NCBI GenBank assembly: GCA_028023455.1
Contig: JAQFVV010012402.1
Span: 11,948,292 to 12,012,291, forward strand
Source: Epiperipatus broadwayi
Taxonomy: Eukaryota > Onychophora > Udeonychophora > Euonychophora > Peripatidae
Length of the DNA stretch: 64,000 nt
Direction: 5' to 3'
The translations under genes and the position numbers were made by a program. The notes below the pieces were generated by a model. It did not search any database. It was not told where the DNA came from and saw nothing but the letters and a program-made list of their open reading frames with translations. The stretch's first letter is position 1; every line of letters starts with the position of its first letter. Below are positions 1-12,400 of this stretch, piece by piece.

Positions 1-1217
1 TATTTTAATTTCTACTTATTAAATTTAATTTTATATAAATTTTCCCAGTCTATATGAAGTCCAAAAAATGTAAAAAAAATGTGATGCATAAGTAACATAA
101 TTCTTATTCCTTTGTGTGTTTCATGCTGTGGTGACATCTCTTGTGCTATATTATAAGACATACTTTTATTTATTAAAAAATGAAGAACAATCCAATTTAC
201 TTAAAATTCACCTTAAATAGAAAGTCATGGAATGCTTAACTTTTATATCTAAAATATTGTTCATATAATTGAAGTTAAAGAATGAAGTCAGTTTGGTAAT
301 ATTAACAAAGTAACCAATGTGGTAAAAGGTTTATGCATCACTAACCTTCTCATATTTTTGCAATTAATTGTGCATAACACAGATGTAGTTGCAAAAAGTA
401 TAAAGCAGCTAAAAAATCTTTAAATAAAAATAAATAATGAAATGGTTTATTGCTTAGAAATTCATAAAACATTTGTGCACTAAAAGTGGCATTGGATTCA
501 CATTTTATGGAACTTTAGTTTCAAACTCTGCATTTTACCACTGCATTAAAGTATGCAGTATAAAAAAGTATTATAAAGCATATAATTGGAAAGTATGGAT
601 TAAATTAGCACTAATTAATTTTATTTATTGTATTAGTCATATATTTGTTTGCATTTGGTTGAATTAATATTTGATACATGTCATTATTATCATTTTTTAA
701 ATATATTTATAGATTTTTTTTTTAGGCATAATTTATTTATTTATTTGATCACATCTCATAAAAAAAATGGAATTTAGTGAATTTTAAAATAAATTTTTGA
801 ATATTGGTAGGGTGACAGAGTTATGCACTTAAGAGCTAAAACTTCTTTCAAAGTTCATCCTGTTACTTTTGGTGCTGAACTTAATATAATCTTCCAAATG
901 ATTAAATATTTGATTATTTTTCATTTTATTAATATTGATTATAAAAATGTTTTTGAAAATATTTCACTTGAGTTTAGTTTTTGTCTTTTTTCTGTAATAT
1001 TTAAATTTGCAAAGGGTTAAATTGATATTTATGTACATTAGAAGATATCCACAGGCTTTGTGCTTATAGAAGGGTGTATGAATCATCTTTCATTATTGGT
1101 GAAGATTATTTCATGCTGAAATTTTTTTTTTTTTTTACAGTAATCAAGACATCACTACCCATCTAAACAACCTAGATAAACCTGAAATCTTTATTTTCTA
1201 ATTAGTAATTCAAAAAT
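1..1217. other. AT-rich non-coding stretch
   Basis: I see no coding signal, RNA gene or recognisable repeat here. The short open frames at 473-667 and 823-1020 are low-complexity, have no known domain and look like chance. Confidence 0.5.
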
Positions 1218-1454
1218 AAACACTTTCCATGTGTATACTAAGAAAAACCTATTTATTTTTTTATCATAGTATGCTTAATTCATTTAACTAGCATGCTTTC
1301 AACTACATTATAATCATAAGGATAGCAGAAACACTTAAAACTATGATTATGACTGCAAGCTAGTTGAAAGCTTGCTGCTAGTTAAATTAATTAGGCATAC
1401 TATGGTAAAAGAATAATGAATAAGCTTTTTTTAGTGCACACATCAAAAGTGTTT
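1218..1454. repeat. Fold-back (hairpin) element, about 240 bp
   Basis: The left arm (1218-1318) and right arm (1343-1454) are imperfect reverse complements, with a loop of about 24 bp. Matching blocks include the outer aaacacttt / aaagtgttt pair and the catagtatgc / gcatactatg pair. No coding capacity is visible. The structure resembles a small MITE-like fold-back element, but I could not identify a clear target-site duplication, so the family is unknown. Confidence 0.65.
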
Positions 1455-4400
1455 GCTTTTTAATTACAATGCTATAAGTAAAACTAGAAAATTAAACTGG
1501 AGTATTTAATTAGTAATAACTAGAAATTCATTTATCAATCATTATTGAAATGTTAGCTGAGTTGCCTATAGACCAACTGCCTGAAAGAAAAATCAGCCTG
1601 TTTGTGACATGAAGTCACTTCTACCACTATATTAGGAGGCTCTTTAATCATTAAAATAAAATTTAAAAAAATTTAAATCAAAAGATGTATAAGTATTTTA
1701 TAAATCTAATTAAATGATTAGTTACTTCTCAATGTCTATGACATTCAAGCATTAAAAGTGATAGGTGGAACAATAAAAGTGGTAGGTTGGATATTGTTCT
1801 AAGAAGCTTAAAGCCTGATCTTAAAATTTGAGCCTATCCTTTATTACTATGCTAAACTGCACAAGGTTAAACCAAATAATGGTATCTTGCTCTATCTCCA
1901 TGAAGAATTGATAATTCTAATAATATACAATTAAAAATATTTAAACTAATAATTTTATGAGTAATAATCATTAGTATTTTTCTACAATTTAATATTGAAA
2001 AATAAACATTTTGATAAAAGATTTTTTGATGGATATAATAATTACTAATTTTTAAAAAATTATTCTGTAATTAGACCTACATGCACTCTACTAAAAAAAT
2101 TTATTAATATGGATGTTGTTTATAAAGAAAAATAATTTTATATTTTAACAACCACTCATAAATGAATATGGCTACTATAACTCAAAGCAAAAAAATTATA
2201 AAAAAAAAGTTGATGTTTGAATTAATGTGCATGCAATTAAATAAAGAAAATGTAGTTGAGAAACCAGATCCTCTTATTGTCACTGTTAAAACATGGAGAT
2301 GATTCATGTATAAGAGGCTCATGATGATTGGTCCTATATTAATCAAAGTGACTAAACATTATAATTTAGAGGGGGAAAGGAAAATAGGGGAAAGAACAAA
2401 AATAAGAGCAAAGAGAAAAGACAGAGAAGATTATTTAAGTTGTAAGCAGTACCTAGAACTTTGATAATCCAACAGGACAATGATACATATTTTTAGACAT
2501 TGCTTATTAATTGACTATTCGTGTGAACTCTCATTTCAGATGGTCATTTCATTATGTGCTAACTGTAGTCTAGTTGATAGTTTAAATTCAGCATCTTATG
2601 ATGCAATATCATTATTAAAAGAAATGAAAATTCAGATTATGGACATATAGACTACAAAACATAAAATAATAATTTTGAAAGTAATAAACTTTTGGATTAT
2701 TTGGCAAAAGTAAATCGATTTATGTAATTGAAAAAAACAACAACAAAGTATTGTGTAGAGTATTAAAAGTTAAGCTGATATTTTAATTTGATATTTTAAT
2801 CATGATTCAGAAACCATGTCATGAGTATTTTCCTAGTGAATAAAGAATTTTTTGCTATCACAGAGGACAACTATATTATTTTCATTGAAACTATGAAAAT
2901 ATTAAAAATTACAAAAACTTCCAGAAAATTTAGACATGACTAAAAATATAAAAAAAATGTTGCAATAATATAAATCTTTATAAAATTACAACTAATTAAT
3001 ATAAAATTCTTTTCACATTTTTTTTTTTTGATAAAGAATGACTATAGAAGATGTATTTATTTATTTTCAAATGATTTATGTAAACTGCATGAAAGTTTAT
3101 AAATGGAATGTGAACAGGATAACAATACCATTTTCGATGATTTGATTTAATGTTGGATAGAGACACAGACTGGCATCATTTTGATAGTTTTTTTTTTTAT
3201 CATACTCTCTTCCATACATGGATAAACATGATTATTACTGCCTTTAGTAGGATCATCCTCTGAAAGGTTTGGAATTTATTGTATTCTGACATTTATGTAG
3301 GATGAATACATATGTTAAAATTCTATAAAATTTGAAAGTTTTGACATCATTCTTTTAGAGTTGTATTTACAATGTTATAGTTTTCATGATTGTATGTATA
3401 TTGTTTTAAATTCTAAAGATTTGTTTCACTCTGCAATAACTTGGGTGGCATTTAAATTTGCATAAAGTATCCTAATTGCAATGTAAGTAATAATTATTAA
3501 ATATATTAATAAGCAATATAAATCAGAAAACATTTCATGTTGTAATGGTTAGTGCATTTGTCTATGTGATTTGTGGCAAGGCATTCAAATTCTGAGTGGA
3601 ACATACATTTTTTGTTTTTTTGAAAATTGGAAATTTTCAAGTAAGCTTTGGATTCAATTATGGAAATGCTTTATAACAATTCTAACTAGCCTTTATGATT
3701 GAGATAATAAAGATCATGAAATTATTTAAGTCAATCAAATGTTGTCAATATGTTTGTGCTAAAATGGAAACCGATTGTAATGTGATGAAAAATCTCATTC
3801 ATAATGAGTGAGATTTTATGTATACTTAGGACTGCTGAGTTCATGATTTACATTTAACATAATTTGCATTTTAAGTTTTAATATAATTTTAATAACTAAA
3901 TTAATTAAATATTTTCAATTTTATGAAAATATTATTTATATTTTTTACTCAATTATATGCATAATATAAAAGAGGGAGAAATAATATATTTTATAAATTA
4001 ATTTACACTAATTTATAGTCACAATTTTTATTTAGGATTTTTAATTTTTTATTTTTTTTTACAATTTTTTCTATATCTAACTTGTTGCCATTTTTTTTTT
4101 TTTTTTTGGAGAACTGGATGATATTATTTAGGATTGCAATGCAATCTTTTAAGAGCAACTTTCTTAGAACTAGCATATTCTACTATTAAGTACAATGCTG
4201 TTTTTTTACATTTTATGGAACTCCTGGATATCCAATTAAATATTACCATGAGAAATATTATTGGAACATTTTACTCCTTTGCAGTGGCTTCTAATTTTTT
4301 CATATATTCTTACATTAATATCAAAAGACAAGCTGCCTTGCATAAAATATATGAAAAGCTAATAAGTAAATCGGACTTTCGGACTTATGACTGATTGAAA

Positions 4401-5105
4401 ACAGTTGACTACTCAAGATTTGCTTTAAATCAAATTGCTTTTCTAAATTTTAACAAAACACTTCATATAAACCAGAAGGATTATGGGGTAAGAAATAAGG
4501 TTCCTTTTTTTCAAGACCAAACAAATGTATTTCCCCAGAATCAACTATAAAGCTAGCTAAGTGTGATTTTTTAAGATGTTAATTGAATCTCATCTGCAAA
4601 GGTATGCCCTTTTTTAAAATTTAAAAACTTGTATCTTATGTAGTTGTAGATACACACAAACCTCTTATTTGATAACTCTATTATATGCATGCATAGCAGA
4701 AATGAAAGGCTTAATGAAACCATTAGAAAATCTGTCGGCTAGTTGGAATCTTTGCGTATTCATTTATAATGCTGCGAATACTTAGATCTCCAATAAAAAT
4801 AAAGTAAATTAAATCCAAGCTTAAATAAATAAATTATATAATCATTTTTATTTTATACATATTAGTTTCACTTTTTTTTTCATTTGATGCAATTGGGAGG
4901 AAAGATATTTAAAATTGTAAAGTGTTTTCCAAAGTTAAAAACAATATATTTAAATTATTTTCAAGAATGTTCATACTAGATATTGGAATAATTTACATCT
5001 TTTCACAAAGACTTTATCTTGTGTTTGGAAGTGAGAGTATTCATTTATAGTTACAAAATCCACAAAGCACATGTGCATTAGCTTAATGGCTGATTATTAC
5101 TAATA
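1455..5105. other. AT-rich non-coding stretch with a possible SINE piece
   Basis: No gene is supported. At about 3540-3606 there is a tRNA-like segment: an A-box-like tggttagtgca, and 40 bases further on a weak B-box-like cattcaaattc, which suggests a tRNA-derived SINE fragment. A short hairpin lies at 3785-3815. The 86-codon open frame at 4134-4394 has a hydrophobic patch followed by basic residues but no identifiable domain. Confidence 0.4.
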
Positions 5106-5334
5106 GAGATATTGTTTTTTATATATATTAAATGCTTTTATTCTCATGCACTAAAAAGAAAAAAAATAATTGTTTCTTCAACCACCATTGGGGCTTTTAG
5201 ACTTAACTCTAAATAAAAGCTTGTAAGGTCAGGAAATTAATTAAGTCAATCCCTTGTTATTGTGGTTGAAGAAACATTTTTTTTTCTCTTCTTAGTGCTC
5301 AGTAAATAAAAGTATTTAATATAAAAAATATCTC
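5106..5334. repeat. Fold-back (hairpin) element, about 230 bp
   Basis: The arms 5106-5188 and 5261-5334 are reverse complements with few mismatches, from the outer gagatatt / aatatctc to the inner gtttcttcaacca / tggttgaagaaac. The loop of about 70 bp is unrelated AT-rich sequence. No protein is encoded. It is probably a small non-autonomous fold-back element, unrelated in sequence to the one at 1.2 kb. Confidence 0.7.
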
Positions 5335-5879
5335 ACTTTAATAAATAGTGATATTTTAAGGCATGGTTTTTGTTAAGTCACCATATTTCTGCTTTTGTTG
5401 AAAATGTCTTAATTGAGAGTTTATTTTAGAATTCTGACATTGTAAACTAAGAATTGTACAAAACCAGCTTTTTAATTATAGTAATAATTTTCTATTATTC
5501 ATTTACATCTTTTGTTTTAATAGTTATAAAATCATTTATTTTTAATACCAAATGTAACTTCATTTGATTTATAGTTCAAACTGGAACTGTGAGCCATGGA
5601 CCTTAATCTCCAGAGTTCATTGCACTAAATCAAGCATAGCATTTATATAATTTGTATACTCCTATAAAGCATAGTTTCTATTATATGCATAAAATAATAT
5701 TTTTTTCTTTCATTGTATAAATTTGATTTCATAGCAGTAGTAAATGGAATACTTTATGCTCCATGAAGATTGTATAACAATTAGTGATGCTTTATTTTAT
5801 TGTAAAATCAATTAATTTTGCACAACTAGTTTTTGATTCTAATATTTTACAAAGTAATTTAATCTTTATAAAATAATAT

Positions 5880-7300
5880 TTATATTTTATCAGCAATATA
5901 TAAAATATTCTCTGGGTTAGGATCCCACACTATAGCATAAAATATATCAGTATTTTGAATAGATGTGGATTGTAATATTCCCCTTAAATTATGCTTCAAC
6001 ATTATACCCTTCTTTGATATTGTATGATTAGAATATTTATAATATAAATCTTTAGGGTTGTATAGAGGGTGTGAGTTTTTATTAATATACTCACTCCTTC
6101 TTTTGCTTTCGAATTTATAAAATGCCATCTCGGTCTTTAGGCAATGTACCTTTGTTTCCATATAATTTTCATATGTATATGTCTTACAAATCTCCAAAGA
6201 TTTGTTAAATTTTATTTTATGCTTGTCACAAGCTGATATGCATGTGTAACCATTAAAATGTGTCATATGTCAGACCCACATCCTTATTTATTATAATAAT
6301 TCCTGAACTATCATCCATAGGTTGCATCAAGTGATTCTGGTTCGATGTGACAAACAAACATTCATGGCCATTAACTCTTTTGTTACCACAAATTATTTGA
6401 GAGTTTATAAATTCTTTTATATCATTTGTCTCAGGACTGAAATTTGAGCACTTTAATTTTCTGATTAATTTACCATGTACTTTGTTCTGACTGTTACCTA
6501 CATTTTGCAGAACTTTTCCCTTATAGTTACATCTAAGTCAGTGAAGGCTACAAACTATTTCATGTGACTCATTTAACTTCTTAATATATTTCATATTTCT
6601 AGAGACCTCATTGTGAATCCATCTTCTATATCTCTGCTGAATTTGGTCCCACTCAGTTTTATAATTATAACAAGAAAACTTAAATACTTTCCAAAAGAAT
6701 TCTTAAGTTGGTGTTTCCTAAAAAGATGTTTCTCCTGACTTTCATATAACCTAAGTCTATTTACAACACATATTTTCATCTTACACTTCTGGCAATAGTT
6801 ATTATGGAAAAGTACCTCTTCATTAAAAGATATGGACTTCCGATTTCCAATTCTATACTCTTTCTTTTCAAGTCTCTGTTGAGTTAAATCTAGCTTGATC
6901 TCTAACTTTTTAGTTTCTTCCCTGAGCTCTTTAAACCTTATGTTCCATCCATCATCTGATTCTCAATTTGATTTTCATATCATGTTTAAATTCTTCAAAT
7001 TGTGTGTCAGATGCATTAAACATCATGTTAATTTAATCTTTCAATTCTCTAAAAGTTTGTTCTTCAAATGTTTTATCTATACCTTCAAATTTCTTACTAA
7101 AGTCTGTTTTCTGCTCTGTGAAATTTTTATTACTTTCTGTCTTTTATTCTTCAAATTTCTTATCTATTTTCAAACTCTTGTTGAAATCTGTCTTCTGTTC
7201 TAATACTTGTTTATTTAATTCCTGAAACTGGCTGAGGATCATGATCATGAAATCTGAACTTATAGTTCAAGGCCCTACTTCTCGTTCCTTGGCTTCCATA
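5880..7300 (-). pseudogene. Decayed gag-like ORF of a retroelement
   Basis: Read on the minus strand, a start near 7298 opens into a stretch rich in Lys, Glu, Phe and Gln (about 7230-6950) that repeats FEE/FNK-type heptad-like blocks and looks like a coiled coil. The coding then breaks up through several stops and frameshifts, with open pieces at 6779-6591 and 6266-5880. The last piece (128 codons) has a folded-looking composition and ends in WDPNPENILYIADKI. The arrangement of an N-terminal coiled coil followed by a globular C-terminal part fits the gag-like protein of an LTR or related retroelement. The exact family is not recognised. It is clearly non-functional as it stands. Confidence 0.45.
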
Positions 7301-7775
7301 GTAATAAGTGACAAAGAACTTTACATCTAAATGAACTTATTTATTAGTGAATTGTGCACAATGTGTAAAATAATAATATGAATTATTGTTCTATTATCTT
7401 ACATCTATTTCTTGGTTTGTTACATCAGTCATGATTTTAAAAAATGCCTCAACTCAGTGCTCACACAATATTTAATATTCACCTTAACAGGTTTATTGAA
7501 ATGATTAGTGATGTTTTCTACTAAAAATAAAAAATACTCAAGAAATTTACTGGTTTCAAAGTACCAGTGGATTAAAATTGATTTATAGTTAACTCTTAAA
7601 ATATATATTTTGGCATCAGAATGGGATTTGGACATTCCATTATTAGATTTTCATTGGTATGAATGCCTGAAGAGTTAGAGGGTGGAGTAAATCGAAGCCT
7701 GCCCATTAACGTTTAAAGATTTGCTTTCTTGATATAAACTGGGCACTGATTATATATATGTGTGTGGGGTGTGAT

Positions 7776-7837
7776 GATTTAGACCAACTGATGAGTGCTA
7801 GTTCAGCATGAAATATGAATATTGGTGATCAGTTATC
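7776..7837 (+). ncRNA. Type I hammerhead ribozyme (copy 3)
   Basis: This is a self-cleaving RNA motif. The conserved core CTGATGA is at 7788-7794 and GAAA at 7810-7813. Stem II is GTGCT/AGCAT (7795-7799 with 7805-7809) with a 5-nt loop. Stem III is a 2-bp AT/AT stem (7813-7814 with 7819-7820) closing a 4-nt loop. Predicted cleavage is after A7821. Stem I is ACCAA/TTGGU-type (7783-7787 with 7822-7826). An outer stem GAT/ATC (7776-7778 with 7835-7837) lies across a 4 x 8 nt internal loop. The copies near 42.6 and 43.0 kb have the same geometry, but with C-G pairs at two of these places where this copy has A-T or T-A. This compensatory change supports a real RNA fold. The flanking ggagtaaat (about 7683-7691) also matches the tandem copies. 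Confidence 0.85.
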
Positions 7838-7844
7838 TTTTTCA

Positions 7845-7930
7845 CATGTGCATGGTCATGTATATTGGTGGTATGAGATAGAATGGATAGCTAAAGGGAG
7901 CTGGAAAGTCTGTGTTCAAATCCTCTATAA
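7845..7930 (+). repeat. tRNA-derived SINE-like segment
   Basis: An A-box-like region (tggtggtatgag, about 7865-7877) is followed by a B-box-like gtgttcaaatcc (about 7912-7923) at roughly tRNA spacing, just downstream of the hammerhead. No intact tRNA cloverleaf can be drawn. It could be the head of a SINE, or part of the same repeat unit as the ribozyme. The call rests only on the box-like motifs. Confidence 0.35.
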
Positions 7931-9134
7931 TTACAATTAGACTCCAGGTATATGAAGTATGCCTGTGTTTCAAATGTTACAAAACTCATCTAAATAAAAT
8001 TTAGAAGTACACATATATACATAATTGCATTTATACACATACATGTATAATATCTGTTTATTACTTATGAGATGGATATATAAAATAAATGTTTTATGGG
8101 GCAAATTTAAATTATGACTTTTACTTTGAAATTTTAAATGTTGTTATCAATTTTATTATTAAAAAATTTATTTCTTTTAAAATTTGAGTGATATCTTGAA
8201 GTAATATTGTTAACATATAAATATGTTTTCATTGAAGAAGATATCAATTATATTAGGTTATTATTATTTTCTACTTTCATCTTTATGATTATCAAAATAT
8301 ATTTCTACAACCTAATATGGTGGAGATGAAGCAATATGGAAATTGGAGAGATGTCTATTAGGTATTTCGCTAATTAGGGATTTTATATAGATCATAAAAA
8401 AAAAATTATTGTGCATACTTCGACTAAAATTGGTGATGCATATCCCAATAGTACAATATATATATAGAAAAAAATACTATTAAATTCAAGATTGAAGATT
8501 CCATAATCTTCTTGATTACATACGTACTTTTTTTTTAAAATTATACTTAACAAAACAAACAGGAACATTCTTTTATAAACATCGCACCATTTCTTATATC
8601 ACTCATTACTGTAGCTCGCAGTGAGTGGCAATACGTATAGTGAGTTTTGCCTGTTTTAATAACATTCTCTTATCTGGTGAAAAGTGGCAAAAATAAATAA
8701 ATAATCTGAAATACCCATCTATATGTGTGATGTTTCATAAAAATAAAATGAAACTTTGATGAAACATTAAAGTAACAAAAAAATCCATTTTGTTTATTTT
8801 ATTTATTTATTTGATATTTATGTGATTATATCTATGTTTATTCATATACATTATTTTTTTTATTTTTCTCATAATTATATTTCACATAGTAATTTTAAAT
8901 AAATATTTTATTTATATTTACTTTTTTTTATTACTATTGATGATGTTATTATATATATGATGCTAGCTCAGTGTAATTTAGCATTATAGTAGATTGATGA
9001 ATTCTAAGCTCAATCTATCATCTTTGGTGGTTGAACATTATATGACCTTCCTATAAAAATTTCATTAATTATTATTATTATTATTAATAAAATGCTTAAT
9101 CGTTTTACATAATTTTTTTTTCCATTTTTTATAG
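7931..9134. other. AT-rich non-coding, probably MLH3 intron
   Basis: No coding segment is seen. The ATPase motifs I and II of MLH3, expected just upstream of the exon at 9135, are not recognisable here. The only repeat I recognise is the fragment at 8620-8665, listed separately. The stretch ends in a good polypyrimidine tract and acceptor AG at 9133-9134. Confidence 0.45.
8620..8665 (+). repeat. Fragment of the 36.8-37.8 kb palindromic element
   Basis: This stretch matches the end of the right arm of the palindromic element near 37.8 kb. It shares ggcaatacgtatagtgag and the following ttttgcctgttttaa. It shows that the element's terminal sequence is dispersed in this genome. No hammerhead core is present in this fragment. 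Confidence 0.65.
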
Positions 9135-12100
9135 ATATTGTACCAGTAAATGTCACTCAATAGAAGATTTAGAAAAGTTACAATTTTTTGGATTTCGTGG
9201 TGAAGCATTGGCTAGTATTGCTGATATGTGTTCAATTTTGGAACTGCAAAGCCGACACAAATTTTCAAATAAGACCTATCACAAAATTTTTAAAAATGGT
9301 AAAAGTTTTAAAATATTTGAATCAGCTATTAATCGTCCAAGTATAGGAACTACTGTGACTGTTTATGATTTTATGTACAATTTTCCTGTCCGAAGAAAAA
9401 ATGCATCAGATATATTAGATTTTGAATTTGTGAGACGTAAAGTTGAGAGCATTGCCCTAATTCATCCTCATGTCTCTTTTTCTCTTCGTAATGATGTTAC
9501 AAATATTAAATGTTTACAGACTTATAAAACCAATTCTTTTTTATCTGTTTTTAATCAACTTTTTGGTGCCTCAAAAGCAAAAGTTCTTAAATCAATAAGT
9601 CATGAAATTGAACCATTTTTAATTAAAGGATATGTTGGGAAAGAAGGTCATATTAATAAAAACATGCAATTTCTTTATGTAAATAATCGGATTCTTTTAA
9701 AATCTAAAATACATAAGTTTGTAAATCATATTTTTAGTAAATCTACTGTTATTTGCAAACATTCTAATTACAATAAATTACCAACAGAAAATATATCTTC
9801 TAGTCCAAGTAAGTTATCAGAACGCTATGCTATATTTTTATTGAATATTAAATGTTCTCAGGAAGAATACGATATTTGTCTTGATCCTAATAAGACTTTA
9901 ATAGAATTTAGAAATTGGGATATACTTCTGAAGTGCATAAAAGAAGTCATTTATGAATTTTTAAAAAAAGAAAATTTGATTTCTTCACAGGATTCTGATG
10001 ATTTAATTGTGTCACAAACATTTTTTAAAGAAAGAAAAGTTTTAAAAAATGATGATGATGAATTTATTCCTGAATTATCTAATGACAATACAAAGTATGG
10101 TTTGGGAATTAAAATAGTTGATATTCCTAATAATTTACAAAGCTATGCCGTTCGAAGACATTTGAATATGGATGAAAAATTATATTATAGTGATGATTCA
10201 AGTTGTAATAGTGTTTCTCCTAAAGTTATTTTACCAGTTTTATTGGATGAAATCTCTACTGGTAACAATGATAATGTAAAAGATAATTTAATATTGTCAA
10301 ACAATTTAAAAAATAATGAAAGTTGTTTAATGCTAAAAGAAGATTATATAAAATCTACATCTTCATTTGAAAATGGGAATACTTCTTCTTTAACCATTTT
10401 ACAAAATATTTCCAAAACATCTCCGACTAATCATCTTCATTCTCAAAATATAGAGTTCAGAAAGGAAATTGAAAAACATAAAACATTATTTAATCGTCCT
10501 CATTTAATAAGTTTGCCAAAGAAATCATTATCAAGTTCTCTTAGTAAATTAGTAGGTCATAAAAGGAAGTTCTCTGGTATCAAAAGTCTTGATAAATTTT
10601 CTTTTAAAAGCAAAGCAATTTTTAAAGGAAATTCTGATGATGAATATAAAAAGGAACATTTAGAAGCTAAATCAAATAAAGAACAAAATTCAAGTGTAAA
10701 TTACAATGCAATAGAAAAACCTTTAACAGATTCAACATTACACCAGAATTTATTTCAAAATGGATCTTTGAAATCAAATTATATTCTTCATGGAAAATAT
10801 AACAATGATTCAATACCTGATTTTGGAAATCAGAATTTGAACAAAAAAATTACACTTGATGAAAAAGTAAAAGAATTTTTACAAGAGAGATTTATGGAAA
10901 ATAATAATAGCTTGGAAGATCATAGTTTAAAACATATGGATATAGAATCTTACAATACAGAAATAAATGATATTGAAGAAATGAAAAGTCACTTTTTAAA
11001 TACTTCACAATTAAATTATGAGGACTCTTTTAAAAAATCATTTTTTACTAATGAAAGTTTGTTGCAAGCTGTATCTGATGTTCATTTACCAATTGATACA
11101 AATATGTGTAATGCACCATCTATAAACAATATGAATATTAATAAAATAGCAACAGACTGTCTCAAAAATAATATTATACAAAAGGAAACTTCTGCCAATA
11201 AATCATCTAGTACAGAAAATGAAGCATCCTATAGTTTTTGGAAGACTTGGAAAAATTCTGAACTTAAATTAACAGAAAACCAAATGTATAATAATTTTGA
11301 AAAAGTTTCACAAGATTCTGATGAATTTAGATTATGTAAAAATAAAAAATTTAAAGCAAATGATGATCAACTCAGTTATGAGAACAACATAGATGAAAAT
11401 GAATTTTTTCCATTAGATTCTGAAATTCAAAATTTAAACTCAGAATGCACTGAATTATTATTCTCAAATCATGTAAACAGCAATAAACTTGATTCAGTTA
11501 TGAATATATCAAAAACTACTAAAGAAGAAAACGTATCTAAATTAAATGACACACTAGAAAAAAAAGAAGAAATTAAAAATCAAACACAAGAATGTAAACA
11601 AGTTACTCAAAATACAGATGATGAAAGTGGATCATTTATTAGTACTCAACCATTTACTGAGAGATACAATAATCATTTTTATAATGATGAAAAGGAGATT
11701 ATAAAAGGATGTCTATCTGATCTTGGGAAAATTGATAATGAGATTGGTATTACTACTCAGACATCTTCTGAAAGTATCAGAAATATAGACAGTGATTTGG
11801 ATGAAAGTCTAACTCATTATAAAAAAATGCCTAATAATAATATTTTAAAAGAAAATAATGAAATCCATTATAAGGAAATTATTGTAAGAGACAAAAATGA
11901 TACTGTACCAAATTTAACATACAAAATCATATCTGACAATTATGAAATGAATAGAATGGCTACTATAGAAAATTGTAATTCATTGCAGTCTGATTTAATG
12001 GAGAAATATGTGGAAGAAAAAATAAACGTTTCTATAAATGAATCTTCATCTTTTAACACTGATGGAAAACCTGAAAGTTTGGTAAAAGATGCGTCCTATA

Positions 12101-12400
12101 GCAGTAAATCATTGTTTTCTTTAGATAATAGAAATAATTATATAAATGAATCTGATTTAATATCTATATCAGAGGATGTTGCAGCAGAAACACATCATTC
12201 AGAAAAAGAATTATTAGAAAATCAAAATAATAATACAAATTCTTCTTCTAAACAACACATCAGTCAAATTGATCTAAAAACTGGAAATAAGATTTATATT
12301 GATCAAAAAACAGGCCATTCATTTTATGCAGATCCTCATCTTCAAATGATTAATGATATTCCTCCTTTGAATCCCAGTGAAATTAGCAGTGTTATGATAG
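9135..12400 (+). CDS. MLH3: DNA mismatch repair / meiotic protein MLH3, one large internal exon
   Basis: MLH3 is a MutL homologue that pairs with MLH1 (MutL-gamma) in the nucleus. The complex acts in mismatch repair and in resolving meiotic crossovers. The exon has 1,088 whole codons. It opens with a codon completed by base 9135, then YCTSKCHS and the GHKL ATPase motif III GFRGEAL (9190-9210). ATPase motif IV/transducer blocks follow: GTTVTVYDFMYNFPVRRK (about 9349-9402), FSLRND, NKNMQFLYVNNR (about 9658-9693) and LIEFRNWD. After about 10000 comes a long Asn/Lys/Ser-rich, probably disordered linker. It ends with TGNKIYIDQKTGHSFYADP, a conserved block that precedes the C-terminal domain in this family. 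Acceptor: pyrimidine tract plus AG at 9133-9134. Donor: GTAAGT at 12401, after which the frame runs on only into intron. ATPase motifs I-II and the endonuclease/MLH1-binding C-terminus are not on this exon. The first in-frame start-like codon at 9208 is not a true start. Confidence 0.95.

Noticed and set aside
4134-4394. 86-codon ORF with a hydrophobic segment and basic tail, vaguely like the end of a seven-helix receptor
   Set aside because: No diagnostic motif, no convincing splice sites and no neighbouring receptor-like exon; too weak to call.
6895-7203. 102-codon plus-strand ORF
   Set aside because: Antisense shadow of the coiled-coil gag-like region on the minus strand.
9208-9210. In-frame TTG as an apparent start of MLH3
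   Set aside because: Coding similarity continues upstream to the splice acceptor at 9134; the codon is an internal Leu in the GFRGEAL motif.
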